Below are positions 1-9,041 of a DNA stretch of 64,000 nucleotides, one piece after another. Both the position numbers and the translations under genes were made by a program. Numbering within the stretch: the first letter of the stretch is position 1; each line of letters opens with the position of its first letter. The notes under the pieces were generated by a model. The model was not told the origin of the DNA. It saw only the letters and a program-made list of their open reading frames with translations, and did not search any database. The DNA is from Planctomycetaceae bacterium (GTDB taxonomy: Bacteria; Planctomycetota; Planctomycetia; Pirellulales; Pirellulaceae), in the NCBI GenBank assembly GCA_027487485.1, contig JAIYDN010000096.1, forward strand, positions 1 to 64,000, given 5' to 3'.

Positions 1-138
1 ACGCCCGAGACTTGGGGAGTTCGGATGTCGAAGCTTGCAGGAGGCCGATTACTGGGTCGATTTCTTGCGGCGACCCGGGACAAGTTGCGTGAGTTGGCAG
101 GGAAGTTGCAAGTTCGGCATCTTGCTAATGTAGGCTGA
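1..138 (+). CDS. C-terminal tail of an unidentified protein cut by the left edge
   Basis: Frame 1 is open from the first base to a TGA at 136-138, giving 45 residues that end in a basic, helical tail (MSKLAGGRLLGRFL, then RDKLRELAGKLQVRHLANVG). An internal ATG lies at 25. Nothing in it identifies a family. It could be the end of a plus-strand gene that starts outside the window, or simply an open stretch by chance. The composition (Leu, Lys, Arg, Ala) is protein-like, but the piece is too short to judge. Confidence 0.3.
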   Translation, partial: TPETWGVRMSKLAGGRLLGRFLAATRDKLRELAGKLQVRHLANVG

Positions 139-469
139 TCCGCTGGGGGCTGATTTCGATTGAGTTCTGGGGGGGCGAGTCCGCGGGGGCAAATGCTTCA
201 CGTCGAAGCTGCCTATCTCATTAAGGCAGCCATGGTTTCGCTGCTCAATCGCCATTTTTCATTGGGAGTTGTGTATCTCCCAATGGAGTCTTATTTGCAA
301 CTTCTCAGCGAAGCGTCTCATGTGCAACCTGTCTGACGTCCGTTGATAGTATCGGAAGCAGGCTACGTTGACGGAAGCGATTGTGCGAGTCAAGGAATTG
401 CTGTGCCCGTCGTTTTTTGTTCTTTACTGTTCTCTAGTGTTTGTTCCATTGCCTGTCCTTTTTTGTTCC

Positions 470-513
470 CTTTTTGTTCCCTTTTTGTTCCCTTTTTGTT
501 CCCTTTTTGTTCC
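470..513. repeat. 11-bp tandem repeat, four perfect copies
   Basis: Four head-to-tail copies of CTTTTTGTTCC lie at 470-480, 481-491, 492-502 and 503-513. A fifth, imperfect copy with an extra T precedes them. The perfect identity points to recent slippage. The array is in non-coding DNA and is strongly strand-asymmetric (pyrimidine-rich on the plus strand). Confidence 0.9.
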
Positions 514-521
514 AAGCTGTG

Positions 522-735
522 CAACCCCTTCAGGGTTGATGCGGTAATGATGCGTATCGCCACGGGGTGCGCTTCGCGCCCCGGGCTTTGTTGTTGGACT
601 GCTTCGCAGTCACCCAGACCATTTCCACCAACCCCATACGGGGTTTAACATCAAAGCCCAGGGTCGCGTAGCGCACCCTAGGATAACAGCACCAGTTACG
701 CGAGAACCCCAACGGGGTTCAACATCACAGCCCAT
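522..735. repeat. Interspersed palindromic repeats (AACCCC..GGGGTT type)
   Basis: A short palindrome recurs: AACCCC-N4-GGGGTT at 630-645 and AACCCC-N3-GGGGTT at 705-719. Both are followed by (T/C)AACATCA and AGCCCA, which makes two direct repeats about 75 bp apart. A third, weaker version (AACCCC..GGGTT) lies at 522-537. Between them are GC-rich stem-like segments containing GGTGCGC and GCGCACCC. They look like small intergenic repeat elements of the sort common in planctomycete genomes; mobility is not shown. Confidence 0.7.
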
Positions 736-770
736 GGACGCCCTAATCGTGAGCAGATTGTAGCTTTCAG

Positions 771-943
771 TTATGCGCTCCGCCGAGATAAACTCGACGG
801 AAGCGAAGCATGCTAGTCATGGGCATGGTAGCAGTCACTTGTGCGCCCCGCCGAGATAAACTCGACGGAAGCGAAGCATGCTAGTCATGAGCATGGTAGC
901 AGTCAGTTGTGCGCCCCGCCGAGATGAACTCGACGGAAGCGGA
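771..943. repeat. 68-bp tandem repeat, about 2.5 copies
   Basis: The segment containing CCGCCGAGATAAACTCGACGG recurs with an exact 68-bp period: its CGCCGAG starts at 781, 849 and 917. The second copy differs from the first by a few bases and the third is truncated after GCGGA. Each unit holds an imperfect inverted repeat (CCGCCGAG / CTCGACGG), so single strands could fold. There is no variable spacer, so it is not a CRISPR array. Confidence 0.88.
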
Positions 944-1071
944 ACTGTTTCCGGCCGCATTTCTTTGCGGATTATTCCGACAGATTGGTCAACCATTCCG
1001 TCCCAAAAGTGAGCTTCAGCCAACGAGCTCAGAAAGTGAATCGCCCCAATTGAGAGTGACTGAGAGGATGG

Positions 1072-1281
1072 CTAGCCTTCGGTATCCAGGTTTTGATCGT
1101 TCTCCATCCTGGAATCTACTGCCTTCACCTCCTTGTTTTGACGCCCCGATTCACGGAGCGCCTTTTGAAGAACCATTTCGATTTGGCTATTGACGCTACG
1201 AAACTCGTCGTCAGCCCATCGACGCATTGCGTCGAGCGTTGCTGGTGAAAGTCTCAAAAGAAACGAATCGCGTTTTGCCAT
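1072..1281 (-). CDS. Arc-like ribbon-helix-helix DNA-binding protein
   Basis: A 69-residue protein that starts MAKRDSFLLRLSPATLDAMR. The short strand DSFLLRL followed by two helices (PATLDAMRRWADDEF, then SVNSQIEMVLQKAL) matches the Arc/MetJ ribbon-helix-helix fold, in which a dimeric beta-ribbon reads the major groove. An AAAGGA Shine-Dalgarno lies upstream of the ATG. It is the second gene of an operon with the SPFH gene, 22 bp downstream of that stop. SPFH protein plus small Arc-like protein is a recurring pairing in bacteria. By inference it autoregulates the operon through the phased hexamers at 2299-2326. The last 20 residues are polar and probably disordered. Confidence 0.82.
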   Translation of the reverse strand: MAKRDSFLLRLSPATLDAMRRWADDEFRSVNSQIEMVLQKALRESGRQNKEVKAVDSRMENDQNLDTEG

Positions 1282-1303
1282 ATCGATAATCCTTTATCCA
1301 ATA

Positions 1304-2263
1304 TCAAGAATAAATGGAGCCCACATTTACAACAGGAGATGTGTGCCGGTCGCTGCACAGGACCACCAATAGATTGGATACCATTGCCGCTCGACGTTCA
1401 TCGTCCAGCTCCACAATCTTTTCGGAACTGAGTTGATTCAGAGCCAACTGAACCATCCCAACAGCTCCCTCGACGATCTTCGTTCTGGCTGCGACGACAG
1501 CATGGGCTTGTTGGCGTTGAAGCATGGCGGCTGCAATTTCGGGGGCATATGCCAGATGGCTGATTCGAGCCTCGATGACTTCGACTCCCGCTTTTGCTAG
1601 CCGCTCCTGAATGTCATGTCGCAATTGATCGCTCACTTCTTGAATGGAGCTGCGGAGAGACATTTGGTGATCCTCACTGTCGTAAGGATGGCGGGTTGCA
1701 AGATTTCGCAGTGCAGCCTCACTTTGGACAGCCACATAATCTTCGTAATCGTCCACCTCAAACAATGCTTCAGCCGTGTTGACCACTTTCCAAACCACCA
1801 CCGCCGAAATCTCAATTGGATTTCCATCGCGGTCATTCACTTTGGATGGACGACCATGGGTGCGCGTCTTTTGCTGAACCACAAGTCCCGCCTCGTTCTT
1901 CTTTTCACCCACATTCGTCGACCCGGTTTCGAAGTTCCGAATGCGCAACGAGATTTTTTTCTTGGTGAAAAACGGATTGACCCAATAAAAGCCTGAACTG
2001 GAGACCGTCCCAGCGTATTTGCCAAAAAGCAACAGAACTCGAGAATCATTCGGCTGGATTGCCATAAAGCCAAACATACAAACAAATGCTACAAGCCCTA
2101 CAACGATGGCAACCGCCCCCACCGCACCCGCGATAATGCCTGGTCCAATGCTCACTGCAAGGATGAGCAATAGTGGCGAAAGCAGCAAGCCGCCCGAAAG
2201 CGCAACCAAATATCCCCAGCCACTTTTCGGAACTAGCACTATTTCTTGGCACGAATCTGTCAT
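1304..2263 (-). CDS. SPFH/Band 7 (stomatin-like) membrane protein
   Basis: 319 residues. Two N-terminal hydrophobic stretches (about 17-40 and 44-68) are followed by an SPFH core that starts near [20 protein letters not shown] and includes GFYWVNPF, the substrate-independent hallmark of the family. The middle ([17 protein letters not shown]) and the later [23 protein letters not shown] helix are typical of stomatin/prohibitin homologues, which form large membrane-associated rings or microdomains. No protease partner (NfeD type) is adjacent; the partner is instead the RHH gene just downstream. A GAGGG Shine-Dalgarno lies close to the ATG. Family assignment is strong, the cellular role is unknown. 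Confidence 0.9.
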   Translation of the reverse strand: MTDSCQEIVLVPKSGWGYLVALSGGLLLSPLLLILAVSIGPGIIAGAVGAVAIVVGLVAFVCMFGFMAIQPNDSRVLLLFGKYAGTVSSSGFYWVNPFFTKKKISLRIRNFETGSTNVGEKKNEAGLVVQQKTRTHGRPSKVNDRDGNPIEISAVVVWKVVNTAEALFEVDDYEDYVAVQSEAALRNLATRHPYDSEDHQMSLRSSIQEVSDQLRHDIQERLAKAGVEVIEARISHLAYAPEIAAAMLQRQQAHAVVAARTKIVEGAVGMVQLALNQLSSEKIVELDDERRAAMVSNLLVVLCSDRHTSPVVNVGSIYS

Positions 2264-2298
2264 GGAACCCTCTTTTGTATCTCAAGTGAACTAAAACC

Positions 2299-2326
2299 AA
2301 TATCGAAGTGATATCACTATGATATC
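2299..2326 (-). promoter_or_regulatory. Candidate RHH operator: three hexamers phased at 11 bp
   Basis: Upstream of the SPFH-RHH operon lie AATATC (2299-2304), GATATC (2310-2315) and GATATC (2321-2326), each exactly 11 bp from the next. The middle one sits inside a perfect 12-bp palindrome, AGTGATATCACT (2307-2318). Sites repeated about one helical turn apart are what Arc-type ribbon-helix-helix dimers bind cooperatively. The array lies 36-63 bp upstream of the SPFH ATG, where a repressor would cover the promoter. The repeats are seen; binding is inferred. Confidence 0.55.
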
Positions 2327-2537
2327 CATCTATGCTTGCTTGGCAAGATGTTGCATATATCAACAGCAAAGATTCTTAGTGTGAAGAGAAAATTTGATCC
2401 CTCTCGACGGGATCTAGGAGAATCGCGCAATGCCTGAGTTAAGATTGGTATAAAGCGTTTGCGGGAATTCCTTGACTGATCACCAGTTGCCGAATGCCAG
2501 CTTTCGATTCTGCTTGGTTCCTCAACATTGATGCGAC

Positions 2538-4817
2538 ATGACTATTCCTATCCGAGCAACGACCAACCTTTTCTTCGTTGGGGTGTTCCTTTTGTTTACT
2601 GTACAGGAACGAGGGGTAGCGCAAGACCCGTTCGGCGAGGATACCGGCGACGCTGGGGTAGTTGAAGAGCTGGAGGTAGGCGCTCTCAATGCTGGGAACC
2701 TCGACAAGGCAAAAGCTTCTACCGGTTCTGATTCGGTTGCAATGGGCGAGACCAATGCGGTGGTGCGTTCTTTACGAACGAATCCTCCGCGATCGTACGC
2801 TGATTTGGCGAAGGCGGTGCAACTGATGTCCCGTATCCGCCGGTGGGATGAAGTTCAATTTTGGCTCGACAAGATTATCTCGCTTGGAATCAATGAGGCG
2901 AGTTCAACGGAGATGTTGGATTCCGTAGGCTCGCACGTCTTCCTAGGGTTGCTTCGACCCGACGTGGACATCACCGCAAAGCAACGTGAAAGCATACGTG
3001 GAATGCTGGAACTGGCCAGCGCATCGTCGCGGGATCCGAAAAAACTTGGAATGGCCATTCAGGCGTTGCGAAGCAAGGTGAAATCAACCCGTATCCAGGG
3101 TTATCGTGATCTGAAGCATGGGGGCAATCGCGGAGTGGCAGCGCTACTGGAGTCGCTGCTTGCTGAACAAGCCGATGCACCGAACTCGACAATGTCCGAA
3201 GCTTTCATGCTGATGGGCGAACCTGCATTCGCTGCTTGGAAAGCTGCCATGGCTTCCCCAGATGCAGCAGCGCGAGGTCGATTGGTCCAATTGGCTGCAA
3301 GTGTTGGAGAATCATCGTTGATGCTCGAGTTATGCGCTGCGGCCCATGATACAGAGCTTTCTTCGCAAGTGCGGTCGCTGCTTACGGAAGTCGCATCCAG
3401 CCATGGGAACACCATTCCGTCGGCAGAGCGAGTCTACCGACACGCTATCGATGCCATGAAAACATCTCTTTCGGATTTTCAGAGATTCCGGTGGTCGGAT
3501 GAGGCTGACTCGTATTTTGCATGGCAGCTTTCCAGCGACAAGAAAGTGCTGCTTGAAGTGCCCGCCAGAAATGCAGATCTCTTTTGGCAACAAGCCGTCA
3601 ATCATGCTCGAAGCGGCCTACGAGCAGGTCAAGCAATCGATTTGTTTTCGGCAGAAGCTGTCGCCGTTTTGCTAGAGGATGCAAGCCGTGATGCGAGCGA
3701 CGCATGGACCCCTGAAATGGTGTTCAAGAGCATTCCGACGGAAACGATCGACAGCGATGCATTTGCCTGTCTGATTTGGGATTCAGCCGTCGAGGAAAAG
3801 CTTTCGGCCGCACAGCTTTTGGCCGTTCAGAACTTGTCGAGATGGGTATCCAAAGAGGGTGTACCTGGTCCGGTGCTCGAACGCTTGGTGAATGCTTGCT
3901 CGTCGGGGTTTGCGTCCGTTCGATACCAAGCCGCAGCGTCTCTTGTGCAGACACTTTATGGAGCTGACCAAGACGGTGTTTCGAAACTGCAGGACAAGTC
4001 CTTTGGAGGACGCAGCAAGTTGGAGCAGCTTCTGAGCGAAATGCGGCAATTGGATGCAAAGCCTTTGGTTTTACTGGTCGGCGGAAGCAGCTCCTTGAGG
4101 ACTCAAGTCTCAACACTTTTGCAGCAGTTCTCTTATCGCGTTTTTGAAACTTCGTCGGCAAGCCAAACCATGGCTGCCATTCGGCAAGGCTTGCCAATCG
4201 AATCCGTCTTTATTGTGGATCGAGTTTTCGAAATGCGATTGGGGGAGATGGTTCAGCGAATTCGAGCCAACCCGACCACCTCGACCTGCCCGATCGCGAT
4301 TCTTGCAGATTCGCTCGGCGACGGCGACCACCGCATTTTGGGTGAAGACAATCGCGTGGTCGTCGGCTCGGTCCCACCGGAGTCGTCGGGGCTTTCTGAT
4401 ATTCTGCGTCGCATGGCAATCGTCAACCAAGCCCCTCGGGTGGATTCCGTCAGTAGGCTAGCTTGGAAGCAGTTGGCGGATGCTTATTGGGGCGATTTTA
4501 AGACCTTTCAAGTCTCCAAGACCCCGGAATCCAAATTTATTCCTTGGGCTGAAACGCCGGTCGCTCAAAAACATCTTGTGACGATTGTGCTGGATAAATC
4601 GCTCCCTTTGCCCGAACGCGAGCACGCAAGCCAAATTTTTGTGCAATCGGTGAAGCAATTTGGGCTCCAGCTATCTTCCGAGACTGAAAACGCTCAGTAC
4701 GATGAGTATAACTCGCGGGGACCGAACGAAACGGACCTGCGAGTCCTGTTAGGTCGAGTATTGGATGCGATTGAAGCGGCAAAGGGAAAAAGAACCTGGG
4801 CTGAGGTCGCTCCCTAA
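2538..4817 (+). CDS. Exported HEAT-repeat protein with a receiver-like domain
   Basis: 759 residues. An N-terminal hydrophobic segment (about 9-28, ending near RGVAQDPF) reads as a Sec signal peptide. Much of the protein is alpha-helical with HEAT-like pairs, clearest near 160-250 (GVAALLESLLAEQ, MLMGEPAFAAWKAAMASPD) and 435-480. Residues about 507-625 resemble a response-regulator receiver: a start at KPLVLLVGGSSSLRTQVSTLL, then SVFIVDRVFEMRLGEMV with an Asp at the phospho-acceptor position, then CPIAILAD. It lacks the acidic pair expected right after the first strand, so phosphorylation is doubtful (pseudo-receiver). The sigma-54 activator starts 65 bp downstream on the same strand, suggesting an operon. 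The function is unknown. Confidence 0.75.
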   Translation: MTIPIRATTNLFFVGVFLLFTVQERGVAQDPFGEDTGDAGVVEELEVGALNAGNLDKAKASTGSDSVAMGETNAVVRSLRTNPPRSYADLAKAVQLMSRIRRWDEVQFWLDKIISLGINEASSTEMLDSVGSHVFLGLLRPDVDITAKQRESIRGMLELASASSRDPKKLGMAIQALRSKVKSTRIQGYRDLKHGGNRGVAALLESLLAEQADAPNSTMSEAFMLMGEPAFAAWKAAMASPDAAARGRLVQLAASVGESSLMLELCAAAHDTELSSQVRSLLTEVASSHGNTIPSAERVYRHAIDAMKTSLSDFQRFRWSDEADSYFAWQLSSDKKVLLEVPARNADLFWQQAVNHARSGLRAGQAIDLFSAEAVAVLLEDASRDASDAWTPEMVFKSIPTETIDSDAFACLIWDSAVEEKLSAAQLLAVQNLSRWVSKEGVPGPVLERLVNACSSGFASVRYQAAASLVQTLYGADQDGVSKLQDKSFGGRSKLEQLLSEMRQLDAKPLVLLVGGSSSLRTQVSTLLQQFSYRVFETSSASQTMAAIRQGLPIESVFIVDRVFEMRLGEMVQRIRANPTTSTCPIAILADSLGDGDHRILGEDNRVVVGSVPPESSGLSDILRRMAIVNQAPRVDSVSRLAWKQLADAYWGDFKTFQVSKTPESKFIPWAETPVAQKHLVTIVLDKSLPLPEREHASQIFVQSVKQFGLQLSSETENAQYDEYNSRGPNETDLRVLLGRVLDAIEAAKGKRTWAEVAP

Positions 4818-4882
4818 TCTCCTTGCCGCTTGTTTAGACGGCTGGCAGGGGTTTCAAGGCGTCGAACACAAGCTGCTCATCC

Positions 4883-5977
4883 ATGGCCAGTTACGGACTG
4901 GAAAACGAAGGAAATTATCGATTCAGCAAGAGCGGGTCGCTGCCCGGTGTGATCGGTTCTAGTCCTGCCATGCAAGACGTGTATCGAATCACCCGCCGGG
5001 TTGCCATGAGCAACGCTTCCGTACTTCTGTTGGGTGAAACGGGAACCGGCAAGGAAGTGATTGCGAACGCAATTCACCAGTTGAGCAACCGCAATGGTGG
5101 CCCATTTGTAAAAGTAAACTGTGGAGCCCTCAGCGAAAGTCTTCTTGAGAGCGAGCTTTTTGGACACGTCCGAGGTGCCTTTACGGGCGCAGTTGGGAAT
5201 CGTGCTGGCCGCTTTGAAACGGCTCATTCGGGCACAATCTTTCTCGATGAAATCAACAGTACTTCGCTCCATCTGCAGGTGAAGCTCTTGCGAGTGCTTC
5301 AGCAAAAGCAATTCGAGCGGGTTGGAGACACGGAGACGGTAACGGTCGACACGCGAGTGATCGCAGCCAGTAATCGCGATCTCGCGGAAGAGATTCAACA
5401 AGAGAAGTTTCGCGAGGATCTTTACTGGCGGTTAAACGTGGTCCCAATCGAGCTGCCGCCGCTCCGCAAAAGGCGTGAAGATGTGCCTGCTTTGGTTTCG
5501 CATTTTCTGCAATACTACAGTGCGCTCAACGACCGATATGTGGTGCATATTCAAAACGAAGCCATGCAAGCTTTGCAAGACTACCATTGGCCTGGCAACG
5601 TTCGGGAGCTGCAAAACTACATTGAACGATCAGTGGTCATGGCTGATTCGGACGAGTTAACTCTGAATTCACTGCCCGGTTGCGTTTCAGGAGCGTCCAA
5701 ACCTTCGGCCATGTCCTCGGTCCGAGCCCTGGATTTTGAATCCTTGGTGAGCGAGGTCGTGCACGAAGGGCTTCGCATCAGCGAGGCTGACCAAACCAAT
5801 TTGCATAGCAAGGTTGTCGACCGCGTTGAAAAGGAACTGATTTCGCAAGTCTTAGGTGCTTGCAACTTCGTCCAAACTAAGGCGGCAACGCGTTTGGGTA
5901 TCAATCGAAATACTCTCCACAAAAAGATGAAAGATTACAACTTGGAAGGCAACGACCCGGGCGAAAGTACATCCTAA
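4883..5977 (+). CDS. Sigma-54-dependent transcriptional activator without a receiver domain
   Basis: 364 residues. After only about 22 residues the AAA+ domain begins: Walker A GETGTGKE at 51-58, the sigma-54 contact loop GAFTGA at 98-103, Walker B GTIFLDEI at 117-124, [11 protein letters not shown] at 177-187 and [15 protein letters not shown] at 236-250. A Fis-type helix-turn-helix near the C-terminus ([20 protein letters not shown]) binds DNA. The protein should use ATP to remodel the RNA polymerase-sigma-54 closed complex. There is no N-terminal receiver, GAF or PAS domain, so control must come from another protein or from abundance. The upstream gene encodes an (apparently exported) receiver-like domain. 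Confidence 0.93.
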   Translation: MASYGLENEGNYRFSKSGSLPGVIGSSPAMQDVYRITRRVAMSNASVLLLGETGTGKEVIANAIHQLSNRNGGPFVKVNCGALSESLLESELFGHVRGAFTGAVGNRAGRFETAHSGTIFLDEINSTSLHLQVKLLRVLQQKQFERVGDTETVTVDTRVIAASNRDLAEEIQQEKFREDLYWRLNVVPIELPPLRKRREDVPALVSHFLQYYSALNDRYVVHIQNEAMQALQDYHWPGNVRELQNYIERSVVMADSDELTLNSLPGCVSGASKPSAMSSVRALDFESLVSEVVHEGLRISEADQTNLHSKVVDRVEKELISQVLGACNFVQTKAATRLGINRNTLHKKMKDYNLEGNDPGESTS

Positions 5978-6023
5978 TTTCACGCTTGGGCTTCAAATAA
6001 TCTTCCTAGGTATTTCCAAACTT

Positions 6024-7238
6024 ATGAATCAAGAAAAAACGTTCAGCACCATTCACCAAGCCGTAGAAGCCATTGCAAGAGGGCAGGTGGTGATCGTTCT
6101 CGATGATGAAGATCGCGAGAACGAAGGGGACTTTATCTGCGCCGCTCAGGGCGTGACGACAGAAACCATCAACTTCATGTTGCAGGGGCATGGACAACTT
6201 TGTGCACCGGTGCTCCCTTCCGTTTGCGAAAGACTGGATCTGAGACCCATCGTGGATACGAACACCGCGCCCTTGCGGACGGCATTCATGACTCCGGTTG
6301 ATCATGCTGGTTGCAAAACGGGAATCACTGCGGGCGAACGGGCAGAGACAATTCGCAGGCTCGCCAATGGTCAATCCATGGCCTCCGATTTTGTGAAACC
6401 CGGGCACGTCTATCCTTTGGTTGCCATGGAAGGTGGAGTATTGCGACGGGCGGGTCACACGGAAGCCGCGGTCGACTTGGCTCGTATGGCCGGCCTTACC
6501 CCGGCCGGGGTTTTATGCGAAATCCTAAACCGAGACGGTGACCGTGCCACTCGTGATGAATTGATGCAAATGGCTGCAGAACATCAACTAGAAATCATCA
6601 CCGTCGAGCAGCTGATCTCCCACCGCAGGATCAACGAGAAGCTTGTTTCTCGAGCTGCAACGGCCAAGCTTCCTACCAAGTACGGCACTTGCGAGATCAT
6701 GGTTTATGGAGTCCAGTTTGAATCGCAAGAACCGATCGCTTTGGTATTCGGAAATCTCGCCGATGCAACGGATCCAGCTCCTTTGGTCCGAATGCACAGT
6801 AGCTGTTTCACCGGAGACTTGTTGGAATCATTGCGTTGCGATTGCGGTGATCAACTGCACCAAGCCTTGGAAGCCATCTCCAAAGAAGGCTGCGGCGTTT
6901 TGGTGTATTTGCCTCAGGAAGGACGCGGCATCGGTCTCGCCCAAAAGATTCGTGCATACGCATTGCAGGATCAAGGCATGGATACCGTGGAAGCCAACCA
7001 CGCTCTCGGTTTCAAAGCGGATATGAGGGACTATGGGGTGGGGATCCAAATTTTGAAAGATCTGGGACTTCGTCGTATTCGTTTGCTAACCAATAACCCG
7101 AAAAAGACCGAAGCATTTAATCTGCGTGGCTTTGACCTGACAGTGACAGACCAAGTTCCCATCATTTCCGCAGCGAATGAACACAATGCAGGCTACCTAG
7201 CCACCAAACGTGACAAGATGGGGCATCGGCTGCCATAA
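6024..7238 (+). CDS. ribBA: Bifunctional DHBP synthase / GTP cyclohydrolase II
   Basis: 404 residues, the usual size for the fusion. The N-terminal half makes 3,4-dihydroxy-2-butanone 4-phosphate from ribulose 5-phosphate: acidic loop DDEDRENEGD at 27-36, TGITAGERAETI at 99-110 and GHTEAAVDLA at 144-153. The C-terminal half opens GTP to the pyrimidine precursor of riboflavin: zinc cysteines C261, C272 and C274 (SSCFTGD and RCDCGDQL), then PQEGRGIGL and LLTNNPKK. Both reactions feed riboflavin synthesis in the cytoplasm. The residue before the first zinc Cys is Ser where E. coli RibA has Glu (HSSC versus HSEC), which may be harmless. The upstream gap is only 46 bp, too short for an FMN riboswitch. 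Confidence 0.96.
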   Translation: MNQEKTFSTIHQAVEAIARGQVVIVLDDEDRENEGDFICAAQGVTTETINFMLQGHGQLCAPVLPSVCERLDLRPIVDTNTAPLRTAFMTPVDHAGCKTGITAGERAETIRRLANGQSMASDFVKPGHVYPLVAMEGGVLRRAGHTEAAVDLARMAGLTPAGVLCEILNRDGDRATRDELMQMAAEHQLEIITVEQLISHRRINEKLVSRAATAKLPTKYGTCEIMVYGVQFESQEPIALVFGNLADATDPAPLVRMHSSCFTGDLLESLRCDCGDQLHQALEAISKEGCGVLVYLPQEGRGIGLAQKIRAYALQDQGMDTVEANHALGFKADMRDYGVGIQILKDLGLRRIRLLTNNPKKTEAFNLRGFDLTVTDQVPIISAANEHNAGYLATKRDKMGHRLP

Positions 7239-7442
7239 AGCCGGAACCAAATGGGTTGACGGGTTCCTGGACGTCATTGCGATCCCTTTGCATTCATTTT
7301 GGTCGACGGCAATTGCACCCCGTTCGGACATCATGTCGCATTGGCTTAGGCTCGCTTTGGGTTAGGCTTTCCGCTGGGCTTGGAATAGACTAGGGTCTGT
7401 TTCTGACATCGTATATCACTCGTTTTCCCAGATTTTCCCAGC

Positions 7443-9041
7443 GTGTCTCAGAAAAGCAAGATCCTCAAAACCATCCTGTTGGGCGTCGTTCTGCCTTCCA
7501 TGATTATCGCCTTAGGTGTAACTATTTTGGTTGGCATGGGAGTCCAACAACCCAAGCAAGTGGACCTTGGAGGCGTGGACTCGATTTCAAAAATGTCCAA
7601 GCTTCCGGTGGTCGGAGTGTCTGCCGTTCGAAGCTACGAAGGGCTCGAGACTTTGGACGTGATTGTCAATGGAACAGTGGTCCCGTATCGGCTTGTTACT
7701 TTGGCGGCCGAAGTGGCTGGCCGCATCAAGCACAAAAGCGAAGACTGCCAGATTGGAAAGTATATCCACAAAGGGGATGTCCTTTTCCGTTTAGATGCCA
7801 CCGACTTTCAGCTTGAAGTCGATCGATTGGCGGCCCTTCGCGATTCCGAATACGCTCAGCAAAAGGAACTGGACCAAGAACTTGCCAACGGTCAAAAATC
7901 ATTGCTTCTGGCGGACGAAGACTATGCCTTGCAAGAACGCGAACTAGCGCGTCTCCTTTCCTTACCAAAAGGGATCGCATCTGAGACAGAACTGGATCAA
8001 GCCCGTAGACTGAAACTAAACAGCGCTAACCAGCGTTTGGCGATTCAAAATCAATTACGACTTTTGGAATCCCGGCGCACTCGAATTGTCCTAGCAGAAA
8101 AACTGGCGAGTGCCCAACTGGAGCAAGCGAAGGTCAATCTAGAACGCACGGAAGTCAAAGCCCCCATCTCGGGCGTCATCATCACCGAAGCGGTCCAAGA
8201 GGATTCGTTTGTCCAGAAAGGGGCTTCTCTCTGTGTGATCGATGACACTCAACGCGTGGAGGTATCATGCAGTCTGCGCGCCGATCAATTGCTTTTAATT
8301 CTTGATCAGACCAATGCTACCCCTGGTACGGTCCCTTCGTCTCGGGTGATGAAGTCTGCAAGTTACGAACTGCCTCATACACCGGTGGTGGTTTCTTACC
8401 GCGTTGCAGGCCGCGAAGACACGGTCTACGAATGGCATGGACATCTAAGCCGATACGAAGGGATTGGCTTGGATTCACAAAGCCGAACTGTTCCGATTCG
8501 TGTCATGGTGGATGCGCCGCAAGAGGTATGGCAGAACGGAATCAAAGTGGACGAAGAAGCAAACGGTGGTCTGCCAGCCTTGGTACGCGGAATGTTCGTA
8601 GATTGTTCCATTCGAACGATCCCAAGTCGGCCGCTCGTGCTCGTTCCGAAATTGGCTCTGAAGCCGGGCAATCAACTATGGCAGTTCGAGCCAAATGCCG
8701 ATTTAGTTGCCGACGAATCGGTTCAAGTCGATCCCAAGAATGACACCGCATCGTCATCCGCTGAACCGAAGAAAGCTGAACCGAAGAATGAAGCGGCTCC
8801 AAAACCGAAGTTGAAGCTTGAAGAATGGGCCTCAGGTAACGTGAAGATCCTGCGCGACGTCAAGGTGATCAGCACAATACGTTTACCGGAAGATCGGACT
8901 CAAGAATATTGGATCGCCGAAGCACGTCCTGATTTATTACCAGGCTCTTTGGCAATCGTGACTCCGTTGGCCAACATGATCGGGGATGGAACAGATCGAG
9001 CTCGCTATCAAATCGCAGTTGTAGGAGAAAAAGCGAAATGA
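7443..9041 (+). CDS. RND efflux periplasmic adaptor (membrane fusion protein)
   Basis: 532 residues, starting with GTG. One N-terminal membrane segment (about 9-31) is followed by a first lipoyl half (VAGRIKHKSEDCQIGKYIHK), a long coiled-coil hairpin (about 130-225), the second lipoyl half (VKAPISGVIITEAV) and beta-barrel domains. This is the HlyD/AcrA layout that links an inner-membrane RND pump to an outer-membrane exit. A Lys/Glu/Pro/Ala-rich insertion near 425-460 (EPKKAEPKNEAAPKPK) breaks the last domain and is not usual for the family. The stop overlaps the start of the pump gene by 4 bp (ATGA), so the two are translationally coupled. Confidence 0.9.
   Translation: MSQKSKILKTILLGVVLPSMIIALGVTILVGMGVQQPKQVDLGGVDSISKMSKLPVVGVSAVRSYEGLETLDVIVNGTVVPYRLVTLAAEVAGRIKHKSEDCQIGKYIHKGDVLFRLDATDFQLEVDRLAALRDSEYAQQKELDQELANGQKSLLLADEDYALQERELARLLSLPKGIASETELDQARRLKLNSANQRLAIQNQLRLLESRRTRIVLAEKLASAQLEQAKVNLERTEVKAPISGVIITEAVQEDSFVQKGASLCVIDDTQRVEVSCSLRADQLLLILDQTNATPGTVPSSRVMKSASYELPHTPVVVSYRVAGREDTVYEWHGHLSRYEGIGLDSQSRTVPIRVMVDAPQEVWQNGIKVDEEANGGLPALVRGMFVDCSIRTIPSRPLVLVPKLALKPGNQLWQFEPNADLVADESVQVDPKNDTASSSAEPKKAEPKNEAAPKPKLKLEEWASGNVKILRDVKVISTIRLPEDRTQEYWIAEARPDLLPGSLAIVTPLANMIGDGTDRARYQIAVVGEKAK

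Larger units (their letters stand above)
139..1071. other. Gene-poor, repeat-rich interval
   Basis: No convincing gene was found in these roughly 930 bases. Short open frames on both strands have no recognisable motif and run through repeats. The interval holds three repeat classes listed separately: an 11-bp tandem array near 470-513, AACCCC/GGGGTT palindromes at 522-735, and a 68-bp tandem repeat at 771-943. Confidence 0.6.

Noticed and set aside
49-648. Open frames at 49-255 (minus) and 343-648 (plus)
   Set aside because: The second runs through the 11-bp array and gives Phe/Pro/Leu repeats; neither has a ribosome site or known motif.
771-943. CRISPR-like array
   Set aside because: The 68-bp unit is repeated head-to-tail without unique spacers and there are no cas genes.
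2341-2355. Sigma-54-like promoter TGGCA..TTGCA upstream of the HEAT gene
   Set aside because: The GG and GC pairs are 9 bp apart where sigma-54 promoters need 10, and this spacing is strict.
5978-6023. FMN riboswitch before ribBA
   Set aside because: Only 46 bp separate the genes, far less than the element needs.
6024-7238. Glu-to-Ser change before the first zinc Cys of the RibA half
   Set aside because: All zinc cysteines and the other catalytic motifs are present, and this position may vary in the family, so it is not evidence of inactivation.
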